Source: Anaerospora hongkongensis
Lineage (GTDB): Bacteria > Bacillota > Negativicutes > Sporomusales > DSM-15969
Direction of reading: 5' to 3'
Assembly: GCF_004339805.1 (NCBI RefSeq)
Contig: NZ_SLUI01000003.1
Coordinates: 1-64,000 of the forward strand
DNA: 64,000 bases
Under the pieces are notes generated by a model. It did not search any database, was not told the DNA's origin, and saw only the letters and a list, made by a program, of their open reading frames with translations. The translations under genes and the position numbers were made by a program. Shown in pieces: positions 43,946 to 51,640 of the stretch (position 1 is its first letter; the number at the start of each line of letters is the position of its first letter).

Positions 43946-44063
43946 AACGAATCGGTGCCGATTGATCACCGGCACCGTCGTTCGCTTACATAAAAGGGGT
44001 TGCGCCAAAAGGGGGTAACTGGTCTCCGTGTACAACCAGTTGACTAATCAGTCAGCTGGTTGT
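43946..44063. other. Two hairpins in the leader of the 44102 gene
   Basis: The first is CGGTGCCG (43953-43960) with CGGCACCG (43970-43977), extended by AACGA/TCGTT. The second is ACAACCAGTTGACT (44032-44045) with AGTCAGCTGGTTGT (44050-44063), loop AATC. Between them lies GGGGTTGCGCCAAAAGGGGG. Neither has a T-run. They could be a structured leader, operators or old repeats; no known riboswitch class fits. The remaining bases of the 358-base gap between ddh and 44102 show nothing else beyond the ddh terminator. Confidence 0.4.
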
Positions 44064-44101
44064 GCATCAATGAAATCACGCATTCTAAGGGGTGAAGTGC
44101 T

Positions 44102-44422
44102 ATGAATAAAATAATGAAAAAAGTTACGGTTTTTTCCATGATTGGTTTGATGCAAGTCGGCTTAGGCGTGTCTGTAATTGAGGCTTCGCCATTTCAGCCC
44201 GGTTCGCACCGCTTGGAACAGCAGCAGCGGGATGACAGGCATCGGCAAGAGCAGGAACGGAACCATCGAATAAAAGCGGAAAATGAACGCCATGAGCGGG
44301 AAATGAAACGCCGTCCGCACGAATCCAAAAAAGACTGGCACGAGCGTCAAAAGAAAGAAAAAGAGCGCCACCAAAATGCAATACGGGATATAGCGGCACT
44401 ATTGATCAGCCGGTCCCGATAA
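44102..44422 (+). CDS. Secreted, highly charged small protein
   Basis: A 106-residue protein with a signal peptide (VTVFSMIGLMQVGLGVSVIEAS), then an extremely charged Arg/Glu/Lys/His/Gln-rich mature part with repeated RHEREMKRR and DWHERQKKEKERH patterns, probably a long helix. No recognised domain. Start ATG at 44102 follows AGGGGTGAAG. It precedes, in the same direction, a small outer-membrane barrel gene, and both products are exported. Confidence 0.7.
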   Translation: MNKIMKKVTVFSMIGLMQVGLGVSVIEASPFQPGSHRLEQQQRDDRHRQEQERNHRIKAENERHEREMKRRPHESKKDWHERQKKEKERHQNAIRDIAALLISRSR

Positions 44423-44480
44423 TCGTAAAAGTTATGCCAAATGTGCTTACAATAACAAGGGAAGAGGAGAGGAATAAATA

Positions 44481-45077
44481 ATGAAAAAATGTTTAATGGT
44501 CATTGCCGCATCGTTAGCTTTGTCCGGGGTAGCCATGGCTGCACCTGTAACGAATATTGAAAAGGGTGAAACGAACGCCGGGTATATATACTGGAATCCA
44601 CAGGTAGAATACAATTCACTGGATCTGGGAAGTGCCAATGCTAACGGCTTCTTTGTTGAAACCGCTTTATCGGATAAAGTGATCGCCGGAGTAGAAACGA
44701 TTAAAGGGAAGATCAGCGGGGGAACAGCAAGCATGGATGCGCGATTTACCGATGTGACGCTGCAGTATAAGCTGTCTGACCAGATACGGCTGATAGCCGG
44801 GAACCGCAATTATGATACTGGTGCATCTGTTAGCGGTCTTGGTTCTGATAACCAATCTATAAACAAGTTTATTACCGGTCTGAGTGCCTCAACGGTATTA
44901 GGTGAGAAAATGACAGGCTATGCCAGTGTGCTGACTAATTCGATCGGCACGGACTGGCAGGTTGGCGTCAACCGGAATTTGACTGACACGGTAGATTTCA
45001 ACGTGAACTACCGGTACTATGATGGTGATACGGCAACGCTGAAAGGCATTGGTGCCGGATTAGTATGTAAGTTCTAG
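44481..45077 (+). CDS. Small outer-membrane beta-barrel-like protein (relative of 33632)
   Basis: A 198-residue exported protein. Signal peptide CLMVIAASLALSGVAMAA, then PVTNIEKGETNAGYIYWNPQ, matching the mature start of the protein at 33632. Alternating beta-strands (DVTLQYKLSDQIRLIAGNRN, WQVGVNRNLTDTVDFNVNYRY) end in the aromatic C-terminus VCKF, as in outer-membrane barrels. GGAAGAGGAGAGG upstream. Function unknown. Confidence 0.8.
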   Translation: MKKCLMVIAASLALSGVAMAAPVTNIEKGETNAGYIYWNPQVEYNSLDLGSANANGFFVETALSDKVIAGVETIKGKISGGTASMDARFTDVTLQYKLSDQIRLIAGNRNYDTGASVSGLGSDNQSINKFITGLSASTVLGEKMTGYASVLTNSIGTDWQVGVNRNLTDTVDFNVNYRYYDGDTATLKGIGAGLVCKF

Positions 45078-45082
45078 TGAAA

Positions 45083-45120
45083 AAGCTGGACCTAAAGCAA
45101 TTTTAGGCCCGGCTTTTTTT
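45083..45120 (+). terminator. Intrinsic terminator
   Basis: AAGCTGGACCTAAA / TTTAGGCCCGGCTT stem with loop GCAA, followed by TTTTT. Confidence 0.9.
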
Positions 45121-45256
45121 ATTTCTAGCAAAAGTAACTACTATTGACTCATGGAAAGACTACAAAAGTCCTATTTAACGAAAGGGAATTCAACTCGACA
45201 AATTAAGTGTGGGATTGGTTCCCAGTTTCAACTAAAAACACATAAGGAGGTAGTAT

Positions 45257-45712
45257 ATGGATGCTCGCATCGTAAACCCCTTTATTGCGGCGCTGTCAAG
45301 CATACTACCACAATTGGGCTTTAAAAATGTGGTTAGGGGAAAAGTTTTAATGAAAAACCAATTTATTGACTGCCTGGGAGTGGCCGTGAATGTCGGCTTA
45401 TCCAATCAGGTTTCCGGTAATGTTGTCTTTAATATGACTGAAAATTCGGCTAAGGGTTTGTCATCAGTGATCATGATGGGGACGCCGGTGCCTCAGTTAG
45501 ATGATATTGCCCAAAGTGCCATCTGTGAGATGGTCAATATGATTACTTCCAATGCGGCAAACGCACTGAGTAAGGAGGGCATTGCAATAAAATGTGAGCC
45601 TCCCCGCTTATCGCAGTCTACTGCTCCGGTTAAAGTCTGCAATAATAACTTTATTGGCATTGAAATGGCAGTTGACGAGCTGCCTTTTGAAATCGTAATT
45701 GGCATGAATTAG
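45257..45712 (+). CDS. CheX-like chemotaxis phosphatase
   Basis: A 151-residue CheC/CheX-family protein. The phosphatase helix shows the family pattern S-xxx-E-xx-N in SAICEMVNMITSNAA (~94-108), where Glu and Asn act on phospho-CheY. The DNA upstream (45121-45256) is AT-rich. FapA starts 16 bases after its stop, a pairing suggesting a motility, surface or signalling role. No other chemotaxis genes are in the window. Confidence 0.88.
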   Translation: MDARIVNPFIAALSSILPQLGFKNVVRGKVLMKNQFIDCLGVAVNVGLSNQVSGNVVFNMTENSAKGLSSVIMMGTPVPQLDDIAQSAICEMVNMITSNAANALSKEGIAIKCEPPRLSQSTAPVKVCNNNFIGIEMAVDELPFEIVIGMN

Positions 45713-45727
45713 CCAGGCGGTGTTTTC

Positions 45728-47590
45728 ATGAATCGAACAATTTGCTCACCAAAGCTAACCAATTCCTGTTCAGTTGCACAAGTGGCTGAACGTGCTGTGG
45801 ATGGCCGGTATCAGATAACAGCAACCGATACAGCAGTTTTCCTCAGCGTCTGGCCGCCGATCAACAATGGCTTGCCTGTTGCGAAAGCCGCTGTTATTCA
45901 GGATTTGACCAGTAGAAATCTGCTAAGCTTTGACAGTGATTTTCTGTCCACCGTAATCAAAGAAGCTGCCGGCACTCCGGTACAGATTATTAATTCCTTG
46001 CCTTCCGAGGATGGCCGGTATCAAATTACCGCAACCGATGTCGGCGTTTTTCTCAGTGTCTGGCTGCCGGTCAATAGTGGTGTGCCTGTAGCCAAGGCTG
46101 CGGTCATGAAAGAATTGGCTGAGCGCAATCTAGTAGAATATGACAGTGACTTTCTTTCCACTGTAATTAAAGAGGCTACAGGTACCCCAGTATTGATTAT
46201 GAATCCTGTGCCGGCTGTTCAGTTGACTTCCAGCATCCGGGTGAGAGTGGGACTCAGCCGCCTGGAGGCCCGGATGGATATTATGGTGCCTCCCGAGGCT
46301 CCTTTGGTTACCCGTGCTCAGCTTCTGGACAAGTTAGCTGCTGCAGGGGTTGTTTTCGGCATTGATGAAGAAGCACTTACGGCACTGACGGAAACGCGCT
46401 GCGCGGCGAATGTGATAGTCGCCCGCGCTGTTCCGGCGCGGAGCGGCGAGAACGCTTACCTAAAATTCTATGTTGATCCTGACAGTCAGGGCAGGCCGGA
46501 GGAACTGGAAGATGGGCGGGTTGATTTTAAGGAAATCAACAGTTTTCTCTGCGTAGAAGAAGGGCAGCTGTTGGTAGAAAAAATTCCCGCGACCGCCGGA
46601 ATAGAGGGCATTGACGTATACGGTAAGCCGCTGCCCGCAAAGCCGGGAAAAGATAAGCCCATGCCTGTTGGCAAAAATGTGATTGTCGTTGATGACTGGC
46701 GGCTTTATGCTGCAATTAACGGCCATTTGCACATCTTTCTCGATAAGCGGATCAATGTACTGCCGGTCATCGTCATCGACGGCGATGTCGACTACAATAC
46801 CGGTAATATTGAGTTTAAAGGCAGTGTACTGGTACGGGGAAGCATTCAGTCGGGATTTAGTGTAAAAGCCGGTGGAAATGTTGAGGTATGTGACAGCATT
46901 TGCGGCGGCACGGTAGAAGCAGCCAGTATTGTTGTTCACAAGGGTATTCAGGGTATGAACCGCGGCATTGTTAAGGCGCGCGAGCGGATTGTAGCCAATT
47001 TTATTGAAAATGCTGCCGTATACGCTGATGAAGAGATTGTTGTCAGCGATGCCGTTATGAACAGCACCTTATTCGCCGGCAGCCGGATTATTGTCGAAGG
47101 CAAGCGGGGTCTCATCCGGGGCGGACGGATATCGGCAGGGGAAGTCATCCTGGCTGTTACTGTCGGTAATAAATCCGGCATCGTCACAGAGCTGGAAGTG
47201 GCTGCTAACCCTTTTTTAAAAGAGGAATTGCTCAGCCTGCGCGAAAAGATAAAAAAAGACGAACTGCTGTATGACGAGTTGAAATTAGCACTAACCTACC
47301 TTGGCAGCCTGGACATTCAGCAGCTTCCCGCTGCAAAACAAGAAATGCATAAGAAGAATGAAACGCAATTCAAAGCGGTAATTGAGCGAATGGAAAGCAT
47401 GCGTCAGCGTATCACCAACATTGAAATGGTACTTGGCTCCTTAAAGCCTGGCAGGATAAAAGCTTCCGGCACTATTTACCCAGGAACAAAAATGGCAATT
47501 GGTTCTGCCGTAAAGACGCTGAAGGATACCTTGCAATTTGTTTCCTTGTATGTTCAGGCAGGCGAAATTACATTTGGCTCGCTGCGGTGA
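45728..47590 (+). CDS. FapA (DUF342) family protein with duplicated N-terminal domain
   Basis: A 620-residue DUF342/FapA protein. Residues 25-94 and 95-164 are a tandem duplication with an exact 70-residue period (DGRYQITATD, VFLSVW, FDSDFLSTVIKEA-type blocks recur). A third, diverged version of the same domain covers ~168-235 (VRVGLSRLEARMDI). The usual FapA beta-helix core (~270-470, with DVYGKPLPAKPGKDKP and GGTVEAASIVVHKGI) and a C-terminal coiled coil (~490-560) follow. FapA proteins relate to polar flagellar assembly and cell-surface organisation. The duplication adds ~140 residues to the family pattern. Confidence 0.88.
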   Translation: MNRTICSPKLTNSCSVAQVAERAVDGRYQITATDTAVFLSVWPPINNGLPVAKAAVIQDLTSRNLLSFDSDFLSTVIKEAAGTPVQIINSLPSEDGRYQITATDVGVFLSVWLPVNSGVPVAKAAVMKELAERNLVEYDSDFLSTVIKEATGTPVLIMNPVPAVQLTSSIRVRVGLSRLEARMDIMVPPEAPLVTRAQLLDKLAAAGVVFGIDEEALTALTETRCAANVIVARAVPARSGENAYLKFYVDPDSQGRPEELEDGRVDFKEINSFLCVEEGQLLVEKIPATAGIEGIDVYGKPLPAKPGKDKPMPVGKNVIVVDDWRLYAAINGHLHIFLDKRINVLPVIVIDGDVDYNTGNIEFKGSVLVRGSIQSGFSVKAGGNVEVCDSICGGTVEAASIVVHKGIQGMNRGIVKARERIVANFIENAAVYADEEIVVSDAVMNSTLFAGSRIIVEGKRGLIRGGRISAGEVILAVTVGNKSGIVTELEVAANPFLKEELLSLREKIKKDELLYDELKLALTYLGSLDIQQLPAAKQEMHKKNETQFKAVIERMESMRQRITNIEMVLGSLKPGRIKASGTIYPGTKMAIGSAVKTLKDTLQFVSLYVQAGEITFGSLR

Positions 47591-47614
47591 TACTAATCCT
47601 TTCAAGTCATTACA

Positions 47615-47641
47615 GATACAGGGGGACGGTTCTCCTGTATC
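47615..47641. repeat. REP-like palindrome with GGGGACGGTTCT core
   Basis: GATACAGG / CCTGTATC around GGGACGGTTCT. The core ACAGGG(GG)ACGGTTCT recurs in reverse at 59818-59831. Similar GGGGACGGTTC palindromes are scattered in many Clostridia genomes. Confidence 0.5.
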
Positions 47642-47661
47642 ATTTAGAAAAGATGTATAGA

Positions 47662-47722
47662 CGGTTTTTAGCTAAATTGCTAAATATAAAAGGCGGCCCT
47701 ACATGAATTAGGTCCGCCTTAG
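47662..47722. repeat. ~60-bp intergenic hairpin repeat, copy 1
   Basis: Shares GCTAAATATAAAAGGCGG and the stem AAGGCGG...CCGCCTT with 48966-49026. In this copy the stem is followed by AGGG rather than T-run, so termination is weaker. It lies in the 288-base gap between fapA and 47879, whose remaining part is AT-rich and holds the promoter at 47819. Confidence 0.7.
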
Positions 47723-47818
47723 GGTTAGGCTTGACTTATTTAAAATTGACTTATTTTAGACGAAATCAGGCAATTCTTTAATTTAATATAAATTTAAAAG
47801 GTGCTTAAAAGTTTTTTG

Positions 47819-47847
47819 TTTACTTACATTATTATACAAAGTATAAT
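47819..47847 (+). promoter_or_regulatory. Sigma-70 promoter of the 47879 gene
   Basis: TTTACT (47819-47824), 17-base spacer, perfect TATAAT (47842-47847); ~25-base leader. Confidence 0.65.
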
Positions 47848-47878
47848 TTTGGTAGATTAATTTGATTGGAGTGGAATT

Positions 47879-48454
47879 ATGAGAAAAACCTTATTATTCA
47901 CAATCCTGTGTTTATTTGTATTATCAATTACCACTGCATTTGCGCAAGAACCCGTTTCTCAATCAAAAACAGCCAAAATGGCAATCATTCCTTATATTAA
48001 TTCTACCGAGGAAACTAAAGGCTATGTACAGGAAATAATCGACAGTAAATATACTGAACAATATTCCAATAAAATGTTTGAAATTATTTCGCCGATTGAA
48101 GTTGCAAAAGCATTGAATAGTGCCGGTTTTGATGTTTCGAATAAAGAACTTCCTGAAAAAGATGTGTTAGCTTCAGTGGCAAAAGCAACAAATGCCGATT
48201 ATGTAATCGCTATGGAAGTTTCTCAATTAATAACTACGCGGCACTTGAGCTTTTTCCAATCGAAAGTTGTAACTAAGGCGAAATTACGCTACAAGTTCTA
48301 CAATGCGGTACAAGACAAAGTAATCTCATTTCAGGTAACGGGAGAGTCTGAAAACAAAACAGTATTTGGTGATGTGGGTTATAAAGACCCGATTACCAAA
48401 GCCCTAAATCAGGCAATGGACAGTGCAAACGAAAAAATAATGAACAATCTATAA
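47879..48454 (+). CDS. Secreted protein with CsgG/GNA1162-like pattern
   Basis: A 191-residue exported protein. Signal peptide TLLFTILCLFVLSITTAFAQ, then KMAIIPYINSTEET, EIISPIEVAKALNSAG, VLASVAKATNADYVIAMEVS and a C-terminal KALNQAMDSANEKI. That order resembles the CsgG-like nucleotide-hydrolase-like fold of periplasmic proteins. No lipobox cysteine is present, so it is probably soluble in the periplasm. Single-gene unit between a clear promoter and terminator; function unknown. Confidence 0.72.
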   Translation: MRKTLLFTILCLFVLSITTAFAQEPVSQSKTAKMAIIPYINSTEETKGYVQEIIDSKYTEQYSNKMFEIISPIEVAKALNSAGFDVSNKELPEKDVLASVAKATNADYVIAMEVSQLITTRHLSFFQSKVVTKAKLRYKFYNAVQDKVISFQVTGESENKTVFGDVGYKDPITKALNQAMDSANEKIMNNL

Positions 48455-48463
48455 GATCAGGAC

Positions 48464-48505
48464 ACCCTTACCCCGATTATTGAGGGGATAAGGGTATCTT
48501 TTTTG
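48464..48505 (+). terminator. Intrinsic terminator
   Basis: ACCCTTA.CCCC / GGGG.ATAAGGGT stem, loop GATTATTGA, followed by ATCTTTTTTG. Confidence 0.9.
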
Positions 48506-48588
48506 TCAATATTAATAAAACATTAGATTGTTTTACGAAAAAATATAGGCTGATAAAATTATAATACAAATTGCAGGGAGGTAGACAA

Positions 48589-48954
48589 ATGAATTTCTAC
48601 CAATGTGAAGACTGTGGCAATATAGCCGGTTTAATCACCGATAATGGTGGTAAGCTCACTTGCTGTGACAAGCAGATGGCAAAACTGGAGGCCAATGTAA
48701 TGGAGGGGTCAAAAGAGAAGCATATTCCGGTTGCCGTTAAAGAAGATGACATGTTAAAGGTTTCTGTAGGTGCTTCTCCGCATAAAATGCTTCCTGAGCA
48801 TTATACTTACTGGGTTGCTGTAACAACAGAGGATCGGGATGAATTTGTTTATTTAAAACCTGGCATGGTGCCTGAAGCAACATTCCCTTATCTGGGCAAA
48901 GGCACTGTTTATGCATATTGCAATGTCCATGGCCTCTGGAAATCAGAAATATAG
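48589..48954 (+). CDS. dfx: Desulfoferrodoxin / superoxide reductase
   Basis: A 121-residue two-domain protein. The N-terminal desulforedoxin part has CEDCG and TCCDK, four Cys for an Fe(Cys)4 site. The C-terminal neelaredoxin part has the EKH motif (catalytic Glu-Lys plus His ligand), His ligands in SPHKMLPEHYTYW and the Cys and last His in YCNVHGLW. It reduces superoxide to hydrogen peroxide without making oxygen, typical of strict anaerobes. ATG at 48589 follows GGGAGG. Confidence 0.95.
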   Translation: MNFYQCEDCGNIAGLITDNGGKLTCCDKQMAKLEANVMEGSKEKHIPVAVKEDDMLKVSVGASPHKMLPEHYTYWVAVTTEDRDEFVYLKPGMVPEATFPYLGKGTVYAYCNVHGLWKSEI

Positions 48955-48965
48955 ACTACGCAGGC

Positions 48966-49026
48966 TGGTTTTAGCCAAATTGCTAAATATAAAAGGCGGG
49001 CCTAATTGAATAGGTCCGCCTTTTGT
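48966..49026. repeat. ~60-bp intergenic hairpin repeat, copy 2 (terminator)
   Basis: Same sequence family as 47662-47722 (GCTAAATATAAAAGGCGG, then CCGCCTT). Here the stem AAAAGGCGGGCCTA / TAGGTCCGCCTTTT is more complete, with A- and T-runs on both sides. It can terminate both dfx and the convergent gene at 49031. Confidence 0.75.
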
Positions 49027-49030
49027 GGTG

Positions 49031-49579
49031 CTAATGCTGAATACCGGCAATGATTTTGGGGATTGTCTGCTTCCAGTAGTCACTGTTGCCGTCATCATAA
49101 AATACAACCAACAAGCGCAGCCGTTTGTCTGCGCCGTCTAAGATATAGCTGTCGGCCCGCAGCACGCGCATGTCATTATATACTTTGGTATATTTGATTA
49201 CAAGCTGTTCATTGGTAAAAGCGGCTTGGTTTACCGGGCTGTTTTCCAATATCCTGGCGTCAGGAGTATTCTGCAGTTTGACAGCAGCTTCGCTAAGGAG
49301 CATATCTAATATTTCAATATTCTCTTTAAGGTCACTCCGGTTCACGTCCGGTACGGCGGAAGTAAAAAACAGTTTAGCCGTCCGCCAAATGCCATTGTCA
49401 TTCACCAGCAGGTTATAACCCGGTTCCTTCTCAGGACTTTTTACGAGTTCGATGCCTGATGGTATTGTCAGGATGCCAAGACCGGGAATGATTTTTTGCG
49501 TTTGTTTGGCAAACGCAGCTGAAGAAAGTGAAAGCAGTATAAAGCTAATGACGAGACATAGCAATCCTTTTTTTCTCAT
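49031..49579 (-). CDS. Exported protein of unknown function
   Basis: A 182-residue protein with signal peptide (GLLCLVISFILLSLSSAAFA) and a mature domain with mixed alpha/beta pattern (ILTIPSGIELVKSPEKEPGY, LRLLVVFYDDGNSDYWKQTI). It somewhat resembles short periplasmic proteins found only in Negativicutes-like genomes, but I recognise no family. It follows another exported protein gene (49615-50157) in the same direction with 35 bases between, likely one operon. Confidence 0.72.
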   Translation of the reverse strand: MRKKGLLCLVISFILLSLSSAAFAKQTQKIIPGLGILTIPSGIELVKSPEKEPGYNLLVNDNGIWRTAKLFFTSAVPDVNRSDLKENIEILDMLLSEAAVKLQNTPDARILENSPVNQAAFTNEQLVIKYTKVYNDMRVLRADSYILDGADKRLRLLVVFYDDGNSDYWKQTIPKIIAGIQH

Positions 49580-49614
49580 TAATTGTGCTCCCTTTATAAG
49601 CTAAGCAAGAGTCT

Positions 49615-50157
49615 TTAATTACCGCTGAGCATATCAAAGATATGATTAAATGGACCAAGTAACGGCTGTGATCTTTTTTCTTTCTTGGTTTCGCTGGTGT
49701 ATTCTTGCTGCAATTTTTTATTATTCTTTTTCGCGTAAGCCGTCACGGCGTTATACCATTTTTCTGTTGCTGTTTCGGGAAGCACTAAAGTCCACAGGGC
49801 CGGATTATACTTATTGGACATGTTTTGCAGCATGTTCCCGCTGTTATCAAAATCAAGCCGGTTCATCATCATCATTTCGCGGGTGTTTGTTCTTAGTAAA
49901 TAATTGTACATCGTATAGCTTTGATTAAACGAATCCAATGGCGTCTTAATCCAGACATTCACCAACACTTCATCACGGTAGGGATCTTTTTCATATTTTA
50001 GGGTTTGTTTGTCAAACTGGCCAATGGTGACATTGTCATAGATTATGTCCTGAAATCTGACGGGTGGTGTGGTTGCTTTTGCTGCATACGTCGTAGTTGC
50101 AGCAAAAAGAAGCAGAAACAGGGTAAAGAGCATAACTGCAGACTTAGCTAATTTCAT
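49615..50157 (-). CDS. Exported protein of unknown function
   Basis: A 180-residue protein with signal peptide (SAVMLFTLFLLLFAATTTYA), a Tyr/Met-rich middle (SYTMYNYLLRTNTREMMMMN) and a basic, Lys-rich C-terminal third (KKNNKKLQQEYTSETKKEKR). The DIIYDNVTIGQFDKQTLKYE segment looks like a beta-sandwich start. No known domain. First gene of a probable two-gene operon with 49031-49579; about 140 bases of upstream DNA contain no other gene. Confidence 0.7.
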   Translation of the reverse strand: MKLAKSAVMLFTLFLLLFAATTTYAAKATTPPVRFQDIIYDNVTIGQFDKQTLKYEKDPYRDEVLVNVWIKTPLDSFNQSYTMYNYLLRTNTREMMMMNRLDFDNSGNMLQNMSNKYNPALWTLVLPETATEKWYNAVTAYAKKNNKKLQQEYTSETKKEKRSQPLLGPFNHIFDMLSGN

Positions 50158-50255
50158 AAAACCACCATCCTTTGTCTACTATCATTGATACAAGCTATAA
50201 TAAAAGTATAGCATATTCTTCCATACCTGTAACTTAGTAAGCCTATTTTTAAAGC

Positions 50256-50296
50256 AAAAGGCTGCCTCAATGCTAAACAGCTGAGGCAGCCTTTTT
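50256..50296 (-). terminator. Intrinsic terminator of ssnA
   Basis: AAAAGGCTGCCTCA / TGAGGCAGCCTTTT with a 12-base loop. Located four bases past the ssnA stop on the reverse strand. Confidence 0.88.
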
Positions 50297-50300
50297 ATTC

Positions 50301-51629
50301 TTAAGACAGTTTATCCATATTATCCCACAGGCGTGCGGCGGCTTTGCGGGCCTTTTCATAGATTGGCTTAACATCAAAGGGGAATTGGCCGTTTTCCAGC
50401 ACGATCTTGCCGTTGATAATGACAGTCCGTACATCGCGGCTGTCCAGTCCGAAAGCGATGTGTCCGCCAATGTTTTCCGGCAGCAATGGCGTAGGTGCAT
50501 CATAGTCGAGCACGGTCAGATCCGCTTTATAGCCTGCGGCGACTTTGCCAAAGCGGGCACCGAAGCTGCGCGCCAGAAGATCGTTGCCGTTATAGAGGAA
50601 CTTGAGGAAGCTGTCTGGCCATAGGGGGCCGCCTTCATCCTTATGTTTGAAATAGGCAAACTTAAACTCCTCTAGCATATCGCTGCCCATGCCGTCAGTG
50701 CCTAAGGCAAAATTGGTATACTGGGGGATTTTGTGATTATAGCCCACGTTGTTGTTCATGTTGGAACGGGCATTGTGTACCAAATACGCATTATGTTCAT
50801 TGATCATCGCAATATCCCGGTCGGAGAGGTACAGGCCGTGGGCAAATAGCGCCTTGTCGGTTAGCAGACCGAAACCGGCCAGTCTTTCCATAATGTCCTT
50901 ACCATAGATATGATGGGAATAGGAGACATCATACCGGTCTTCGGCAACATGGATATGGGCACCGCGACCGGTGAGGCGTACCGCCTCGCCCATCAGCCGG
51001 AGCGCTTCGTCAGGTAAGGTTACCGGTGCATGACCACCAATCATCGCTTCCACTAAGTAGGCACTGCCGCCGGCGGCTTTGTCTTTATCACAAAGCTGAG
51101 TAAACTCAATATTTTCCCGTACCGAGGCTTCTACTTCCGCCAGACCGCCGTTACGGTCGGTTGTTTCGTAGCAGGTAATCCCGCGCAGTCCTGTTTCCGT
51201 AAAGGCCTGTTTTAAGACCTTTAAGGAACCTTCAATAAAGGCGGGCGAGGCATGATGATCGATAACCGCGGTGGTACCGCATTTAATCGCTTCCAATGAG
51301 CATACCATGCCGCTGTAGTAAAGAATCTCTTCATCGATGGCCCGGTCCAGACGCCACCAGAGATTACTGAGGACAGAAACAAAGTCCGGACAGGGCTTGA
51401 TGTTGGCCATAATGCCTCTGGCCAACCCGGAATAAAAATGATTGTGGCTGCAGACAATGCCCGGCATTACCAGGGCACCTGCCATATCAAGCACCCGGTC
51501 GGCAGTATAGCTGCCGGCTATTCCAGCACCGGCGGCGACAATCTCCGTTCCCTCGATTACGATATCCCAGCCGCTATGAATGGCAGGGGGGTGAAATTCA
51601 ACAACGGTTGCATTTTTTAATACCAGCAT
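50301..51629 (-). CDS. ssnA: Putative aminohydrolase SsnA
   Basis: A 442-residue amidohydrolase of the SsnA/chlorohydrolase group. Metal ligands show in GIVCSHNHFYSG (~57-68), GTTAVIDHHASP (~118-129) and the later HVAEDRYDVS and GTDGMGSD motifs. In E. coli and gut anaerobes SsnA is encoded with YgfK and the ygeXYW genes in the xanthine/urate degradation cluster, where an aminohydrolase step on a ring-opened purine product is expected. It lies 11 bases after ygfK in the same direction. Confidence 0.92.
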   Translation of the reverse strand: MLVLKNATVVEFHPPAIHSGWDIVIEGTEIVAAGAGIAGSYTADRVLDMAGALVMPGIVCSHNHFYSGLARGIMANIKPCPDFVSVLSNLWWRLDRAIDEEILYYSGMVCSLEAIKCGTTAVIDHHASPAFIEGSLKVLKQAFTETGLRGITCYETTDRNGGLAEVEASVRENIEFTQLCDKDKAAGGSAYLVEAMIGGHAPVTLPDEALRLMGEAVRLTGRGAHIHVAEDRYDVSYSHHIYGKDIMERLAGFGLLTDKALFAHGLYLSDRDIAMINEHNAYLVHNARSNMNNNVGYNHKIPQYTNFALGTDGMGSDMLEEFKFAYFKHKDEGGPLWPDSFLKFLYNGNDLLARSFGARFGKVAAGYKADLTVLDYDAPTPLLPENIGGHIAFGLDSRDVRTVIINGKIVLENGQFPFDVKPIYEKARKAAARLWDNMDKLS

Positions 51630-51640
51630 ATCTCTTCCTC

